Shown in pieces: positions 6,780 to 9,181 of a stretch of DNA of 9,181 nt. Numbering within the stretch: the first letter of the stretch is position 1; each line of letters opens with the position of its first letter. The DNA lies in the NCBI GenBank assembly GCA_020059765.1, contig JAGVBM010000195.1, positions 1 through 9,181 of the forward strand, in the 5' to 3' direction. A program made the translations under genes and the position numbers. The notes below the pieces were generated by a model, which worked only from the letters and a program-made list of their open reading frames with translations, ran no database searches and was not told where the DNA came from. The DNA is from Bacillota bacterium (GTDB taxonomy: Bacteria > Bacillota > Bacilli > Tumebacillales > Effusibacillaceae).

Positions 6780-7138
6780 CCCTGCAACACCTTGTCGACT
6801 TCTGTCTGTTTGAAACCGATTGTCACCCGGTTGCCCCTGATGATAATCGGACGTTTGATCAGCATGCCGTCAGAAGCCAACAGATCCAGCATCTCCTCTT
6901 CGCTTAGGGTCTTCAGTTTGTCTTTCAAGCCAAGTTCCCGGTATTTTTGCCCGCTGGTGTTGAACCATTTGCGGATGTCAAGACCACTTCGCTCAACCAG
7001 ACTTCTCAGTTCTTCCTTGGAAGGCGTCTGTTCAACGATATGTTGAATCTCAAGAGACAACCCTTGCGATTCCAGATATTGTTTCGCGTTGCGGCACGTT
7101 GTGCACGTTGGATATTGGATAAACCTTACGTCAGCCAT
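6776..7138 (-). CDS. ArsC/Spx-family thioredoxin-fold protein, YusI-like
   Basis: I place the start at ATG 7138 (120 residues, MADVRFIQYP), which has GAGGG 6 nt upstream, rather than at the frame's earlier start at 7180. The protein has an N-terminal CxxC redox motif at Cys12-Cys15 (PTCTTCRNAK), the ArsC-family block SGLDIRKWFNTSG at 51-63, LLASDGMLIKRPI at 87-98 and IGFK near the end. This matches the family that includes arsenate reductase ArsC, Spx/MgsR and YusI. The blocks SGLDIRKWFNTSG and LLASDGMLIKRP look closest to B. subtilis YusI as I remember it. A thiol-disulfide or glutaredoxin-like role in the cytoplasm is likely; arsenate reduction is not shown, and no ars genes are nearby. It is first in a two-gene unit with the M16 peptidase. 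Confidence 0.88.
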   Translation of the reverse strand: MADVRFIQYPTCTTCRNAKQYLESQGLSLEIQHIVEQTPSKEELRSLVERSGLDIRKWFNTSGQKYRELGLKDKLKTLSEEEMLDLLASDGMLIKRPIIIRGNRVTIGFKQTEVDKVLQG

Positions 7139-7196
7139 TCGAATCCCTCTTTCATTCTTACATTTCAACCTATCCTGCATTTCAACAATTAACCCT

Positions 7197-7226
7197 ATTG
7201 TACTTGTTTAGATCCGTAATGTGCAA
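7197..7226 (-). promoter_or_regulatory. Possible promoter of the ArsC-like/M16 unit
   Basis: The minus strand has TACAAT (7197-7202). At 17 nt upstream sits TGCACA and at 18 nt TTGCAC, so the -35 is weak whichever is taken. Transcription would start near 7190, roughly 50 nt before ATG 7138. It faces away from dps. Confidence 0.45.
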
Positions 7227-7242
7227 ACATAGACGATTGCAA

Positions 7243-7272
7243 AAAAGTGCATTCTATAAAAGTGCATTCTAA
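7243..7272 (+). repeat. 15-bp tandem direct repeat upstream of dps
   Basis: AAAAGTGCATTCTA occurs at 7243-7256 and again at 7258-7271, so two 15-bp units lie head to tail (last base T in the first, A in the second). They end 40 bp before the dps ATG and include a TATAAA (7255-7260) that could be the dps -10, though no good -35 precedes it. Tandem operator half-sites for a regulator are one reading. The sequence does not match the PerR or Fur boxes I know. Confidence 0.65.
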
Positions 7273-7311
7273 GCTGCAGGACGAAAAAAATGGAAGCGGG
7301 GAGATCATTAC

Positions 7312-7746
7312 ATGAATGATATCGTGAGCCTGCTCAACAGGCAAATCGCCAATTGGCTGGTGTTGTACGTCAAATTGCACAATTATCACTGGTTTGTGAA
7401 AGGGCAGCAGTTTTTCACGCTGCATGCCAAATTTGAGGAACTATACAACGAAGCGGCGCTGCATATCGATGAACTTGCAGAACGGGTGCTTGCCCTGCAG
7501 GGGCAGCCGGTTGCCACCCTTCAGGGAATTTTGGCAACCGCCAGTGTACAAGAGGCTGCGGGCAATGAATCGGCGGAACAGATGGTTTCGGCGCTTGTCA
7601 ATGATTACACCACTCTCATCTCCGAACTTAAGGACGGCATGCGGATCGCCGAACAGGCAAACGATCAAACGACCGCCGACATGCTGCTGGCCATTCACAC
7701 CCAATTGGAGAAACACGTTTGGATGCTGTCCGCATTTTCTAAATAA
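7312..7746 (+). CDS. dps: Dps family ferritin-like protein (DNA-binding protein from starved cells / MrgA type)
   Basis: A 144-residue protein of the usual Dps length. All intersubunit ferroxidase ligands are present: His26 (NYHWFVKG), His38 (TLHAKFEE), Asp53 and Glu57 (HIDELAER). They are offset by exactly five from the His31/His43/Asp58/Glu62 set of Listeria Dps. The protein should form a hollow dodecamer that oxidises Fe(II), preferably with peroxide, and stores the iron, protecting DNA; cytoplasmic or nucleoid-associated. The N-terminus is short and has no lysine-rich tail, so direct DNA binding is doubtful. The ATG has GGGGAG 8 nt upstream. Upstream is the 15-bp tandem repeat; downstream on the same strand is a heme monooxygenase candidate. 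Peroxide or iron-dependent control is expected from the family, but I see no PerR box. Confidence 0.95.
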   Translation: MNDIVSLLNRQIANWLVLYVKLHNYHWFVKGQQFFTLHAKFEELYNEAALHIDELAERVLALQGQPVATLQGILATASVQEAAGNESAEQMVSALVNDYTTLISELKDGMRIAEQANDQTTADMLLAIHTQLEKHVWMLSAFSK

Positions 7747-7777
7747 TTCCCTTGACATAAACACCCTATGGCAATAG

Positions 7778-7804
7778 ACACCCTCTCGTGCATCGGGAGG
7801 GTGT
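7778..7804 (+). terminator. Strong hairpin between dps and the ABM gene, possible terminator or attenuator
   Basis: ACACCCTC pairs perfectly with GAGGGTGT, extended by TCG/CGG (one G-T wobble) to 11 bp with a TGCAT loop. No proper T tract follows (ATGTTATGG), so simple intrinsic termination is uncertain. A second ACACCCT at 7761-7767 could compete for the same right arm. Confidence 0.5.
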
Positions 7805-7860
7805 ATGTTATGGTAAGGTTAGAATGAAACCAACTATCATGCAAAGGGAGGCCGATCGAT

Positions 7861-8160
7861 ATGTACGTGGTCATGAACGTTTTGCAAGTACCTACGGAAG
7901 GCAAGAACAAAATGAAGGAACTGTTTGCAAAAAGTGCCGACAACATGAAGCAAGTCCCCGGCTGCGTGGAATTCATGTTCCTCGATTCAACGGCTGAAGA
8001 CAAACAGATCGTCTATACTAAATGGGAAACAAAAGAAGCCTTTGAAGCGTGGACACAGAGCGAAGCTTTTCGGCGCGCCCATGATGAACGCCGTACCGGG
8101 CAATCCGCCGCAACCGGTTCCAAGCTGGAGATTTACGAAGTCGTACATAGCACCAATTGA
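7861..8160 (+). CDS. ABM-domain protein, probable IsdG/HmoA-like heme-degrading monooxygenase
   Basis: A 99-residue antibiotic-biosynthesis-monooxygenase (dimeric ferredoxin-like) fold protein. The strand MYVVMNVLQV is followed by a helix, VPGCVEFMFL, then VYTKWETKEAFEAWTQSEAFRRAH. Asn6, Trp64 and His74 line up with the catalytic Asn-Trp-His set of staphylococcal IsdG (Asn7, Trp67, His77): the Trp-His spacing of ten is identical. So heme binding and oxygenative opening of heme to release iron is the leading role. The wider ABM family also includes quinol monooxygenases, so this is inference. It is cytoplasmic, with no signal peptide. The ATG has GGGAGG 9 nt upstream. It lies 114 bp after dps on the same strand, where released iron could be sequestered. 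No Isd surface proteins or heme transporter genes are in the window. Confidence 0.85.
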   Translation: MYVVMNVLQVPTEGKNKMKELFAKSADNMKQVPGCVEFMFLDSTAEDKQIVYTKWETKEAFEAWTQSEAFRRAHDERRTGQSAATGSKLEIYEVVHSTN

Positions 8161-8183
8161 TTTTTCAAGCAAATTTTAATGAA

Positions 8184-8225
8184 AACTTGGCTTTGCCAAG
8201 CATCTGGCGCAGGCAAGCCAAAGTT
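8184..8225. repeat. Nested imperfect inverted repeat
   Basis: AACTTGGCTTTGCC (8184-8197) is nearly complementary to GGCAAGCCAAAGTT (8212-8225), with one bulge on each side. Nested in the left arm is a perfect local hairpin, CTTGGC-TTT-GCCAAG (8186-8200). No T tract follows. The form is that of a dispersed intergenic palindromic repeat (REP/MITE-like), but copy number cannot be judged here. Confidence 0.6.
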
Positions 8226-8226
8226 C

Positions 8227-8258
8227 TTCCCGCCCAAATGCAAGCATTTGGGCGGGGA
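8227..8258. repeat. Perfect 13-bp-arm palindrome
   Basis: CCCGCCCAAATGC (8229-8241) and GCATTTGGGCGGG (8244-8256) are perfect reverse complements separated by AA; the outer bases 8227-8228 and 8257-8258 extend it with one wobble and one A-T pair. As RNA it is a very stable stem. There is no T tract on either side, so it is not a standard terminator. It directly follows the previous inverted repeat with one base between. Confidence 0.75.
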
Positions 8259-8274
8259 CCCTCGTTGCACTTAT

Positions 8275-8308
8275 GTCGATTGGAGAAAAATTATAAATTC
8301 CTATCGAC
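8275..8308. repeat. AT-rich inverted repeat
   Basis: GTCGAT (8275-8280) pairs with ATCGAC (8303-8308). After a T/T mismatch, GGA (8282-8284) pairs with TCC (8299-8301), around an AT-rich loop. Function unknown. Confidence 0.4.
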
Positions 8309-8326
8309 CAAAAATAGATCCGAGAT

Positions 8327-8359
8327 AAAAAAAGAACCCGGCAAACCTTGTGCCGAGTT
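8327..8359 (-). terminator. Intrinsic terminator of the 8519-9010 gene
   Basis: On the minus strand AACTCGGCA pairs with TGCCGGGTT (9 bp, one G-T wobble) around a 7-nt loop, followed by C and seven Ts (8327-8333). This is a textbook Rho-independent terminator. The transcript of the upstream gene would have a 3' untranslated part of about 160-190 nt. Confidence 0.85.
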
Positions 8360-8518
8360 TCACATATAAAGAGGATAAGAAACAAACATGAGTACCTGAA
8401 CAGGTACCTTGCAATCATTTTACATAAGAAGTTTACATAATTCAAACAGAAATATATTCAACCCCCTCCTGATTCTACCATCTGAAACATTGACTCTATT
8501 TGTCACTTGGCAGCGGCA
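8360..8518. other. AT-rich gene-free stretch with palindrome and direct repeat
   Basis: Together with 8161-8359 this makes about 360 bp without a gene. It holds a perfect palindrome GTACCTG-AA-CAGGTAC (8392-8407) and two TTTACATAA copies (8419-8427 and 8432-8440, period 13). On the minus strand a purine run AGGAGGGGG (near 8461-8469) looks like a ribosome binding site but has no properly spaced start codon. I see no supportable coding region. Confidence 0.5.
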
Positions 8519-9010
8519 TCAACGCACTTCCACCACAAAAAAATAGGAAGCCGTTCCTTGATCCCCGCCCCATTCGGTGTCGATATGATAAATGTACGTT
8601 CCTGTTTCTTTCGGTATCGTCGAAGAATATTGCCCGATGCCTGGTTGATTGTCCCTTCGCGAAATATGAAACTCCCGCAGGGCACCCTTCGCTTCTTTCG
8701 GAAACGTGCTGTTAATGGCAGCGTCCGGCGATACCAGTGACGCTTTGATGTTCTTAAGCCTGATCATCTCTTCCGGCGCAATCATGTCAACAGCGACCGA
8801 CTTGCCATGCCAGGCAAAGAGGCCGGGCTTTTCCGACCAGGTATAGGAACCGCGGAACACTTCGATGCTCTTTCCATCGATTGTTACGATCGGCATGGGA
8901 GGCTCCGAACCGGCAATCCAGTCACTGTATTTGCCGTTTCGAAAACCTGCCGCGTAAGCTGACAGGACCAATAGTACAGCCAGCAACGCTTTCAATCCGC
9001 TTCGCTGCAT
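8519..9010 (-). CDS. Secreted or membrane-anchored protein of unknown function
   Basis: A 163-residue protein. Residues 6-22 (LKALLAVLLVLSAYAAG) form one hydrophobic segment after a short basic start: either a signal peptide with a possible AYA-A cleavage site or an N-terminal anchor. There is no lipobox cysteine, and no cysteine at all. The rest (about 35-163) looks rich in beta strands, ending IPKETGTYIYHIDTEW and SYFFVVEVR, which resembles an extracellular beta-sandwich domain; no catalytic motif is recognised. I recall similar uncharacterised Bacillales proteins with a GSYxW block (here GSYTW at 54-58), but cannot name a family. The ATG has GGGGGT 6 nt upstream. It is monocistronic to judge from the terminator at 8327-8359 and the mobile-element end upstream. 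No clear promoter is seen between 9011 and 9100. Confidence 0.85.
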   Translation of the reverse strand: MQRSGLKALLAVLLVLSAYAAGFRNGKYSDWIAGSEPPMPIVTIDGKSIEVFRGSYTWSEKPGLFAWHGKSVAVDMIAPEEMIRLKNIKASLVSPDAAINSTFPKEAKGALREFHISRRDNQPGIGQYSSTIPKETGTYIYHIDTEWGGDQGTASYFFVVEVR

Positions 9011-9100
9011 ATCGTGACCCCCTTTACCTTGGAATGGATGTTTACAATCTTATCCGCCACTTTTCTTTTATCCGCAAAGCGTTCAGTGACAGGAAGAACA

Positions 9101-9181
9101 TTGAACACTCCATCCACCTACGGCGTTGCCGTTCAGGTGGGGGATTCTTGGGTACTCACCCCTAACGAGGTGAAATTGACC
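9101..9181 (-). mobile_element. Probable right end of an IS200/IS605-type (TnpB) element, partial
   Basis: Read on the minus strand, the window begins in this element. It shows a small hairpin (TCACC 9156-9160 with GGTGA 9169-9173), then GTACCCAAGAATCCCCC and a strong hairpin: AGGTGG/CCACCT (9135-9140 with 9114-9119) enclosing GCCGT/ACGGC (9128-9132 with 9120-9124), with a 2-nt bulge and a 3-nt loop. It then reads GGATGGAGTGTTCAA. The pattern GAATCCCCC, imperfect hairpin and an end in TCAA is what I know from right ends of TnpB-carrying elements, whose 3' part doubles as the omega-RNA scaffold. The boundary at 9101 is a guess, and the tnpB gene is not in the window. Confidence 0.55.

Noticed and set aside
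7139..7180. N-terminal extension of the ArsC-like protein
   Set aside because: ATG 7138 has a clear GAGGG at 6 nt and puts the CxxC at the normal distance from the N-terminus for this fold.
8155..8260. CRISPR-like or tandem array suggested by clustered repeats
   Set aside because: The repeats are inverted, differ in sequence and have no regular spacers; no cas genes are present.
8176..8445. 89-residue minus-strand frame in the gene-free region
   Set aside because: It begins with TTG 16 nt from the nearest purine-rich run, reads through a perfect terminator and two palindromes, and its translation is not protein-like.
8461..8469. Strong Shine-Dalgarno-like run AGGAGGGGG on the minus strand
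   Set aside because: The only nearby start is TTG about 3 nt away, giving a 13-codon frame; the spacing is too short to support a gene.

Overview
The window looks like chromosomal DNA from a Gram-positive, endospore-forming Bacillota (Bacilli). Pointers are a YtvI-type AI-2E family membrane protein, a YwhD-family protein, a YusI-type ArsC-like protein, purine-rich Shine-Dalgarno sequences before nearly every gene, GTG as a likely start, and sigma-A type promoters. Base composition is roughly balanced by eye. A lineage such as Alicyclobacillaceae would fit, but that is a guess.

Minus-strand block 1 (1-5045): dapF is followed, in transcription order, by an EamA/DMT transporter (8 bp overlap), a YtvI-like protein, YwhD, a second EamA/DMT transporter, and an NlpC/P60 peptidoglycan endopeptidase that runs off the left edge. 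Gaps are 2-60 bp up to the second transporter and about 100 bp before the endopeptidase, so an operon-like unit driven by a promoter at 5087-5115 is plausible. DapF makes meso-diaminopimelate for lysine and peptidoglycan, and NlpC/P60 enzymes usually cut next to that residue, so the two ends of the block share a cell-wall theme. The transporters' substrates are unknown.

Centre (5046-5549): a compact divergent promoter region drives dapF leftwards and a 61-residue cysteine-rich protein rightwards. The latter ends at an unusual branched terminator-like structure that also separates it from the convergent protease gene.

Minus-strand block 2 (5550-7138): a YusI-like ArsC/Spx-family protein and an M16 zinc peptidase, coupled by an ATGA overlap.

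Plus-strand pair (7312-8160): a Dps-type ferritin-like protein with a complete ferroxidase ligand set, then a small IsdG/HmoA-like heme-degrading monooxygenase candidate with a plausible Asn-Trp-His triad. Together they suggest iron, heme and peroxide handling. A 15-bp tandem repeat lies upstream of dps and a long hairpin lies between the two genes.

Right end (8161-9181): a gene-free stretch of about 360 bp dense in palindromes contains a strong minus-strand terminator. It belongs to a secreted or membrane-anchored protein of unknown function (8519-9010). The last 80 or so bases look like the right end of a minus-strand IS200/IS605-type (TnpB) element, possibly including the 3' part of an omega-RNA scaffold; its coding part would lie outside the window.

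I find no clearly new multi-gene system. The most interesting leads are the IS605-like end, the palindrome cluster, the branched terminator with alternative pairing, the cysteine-rich small protein, and the repeats around dps.
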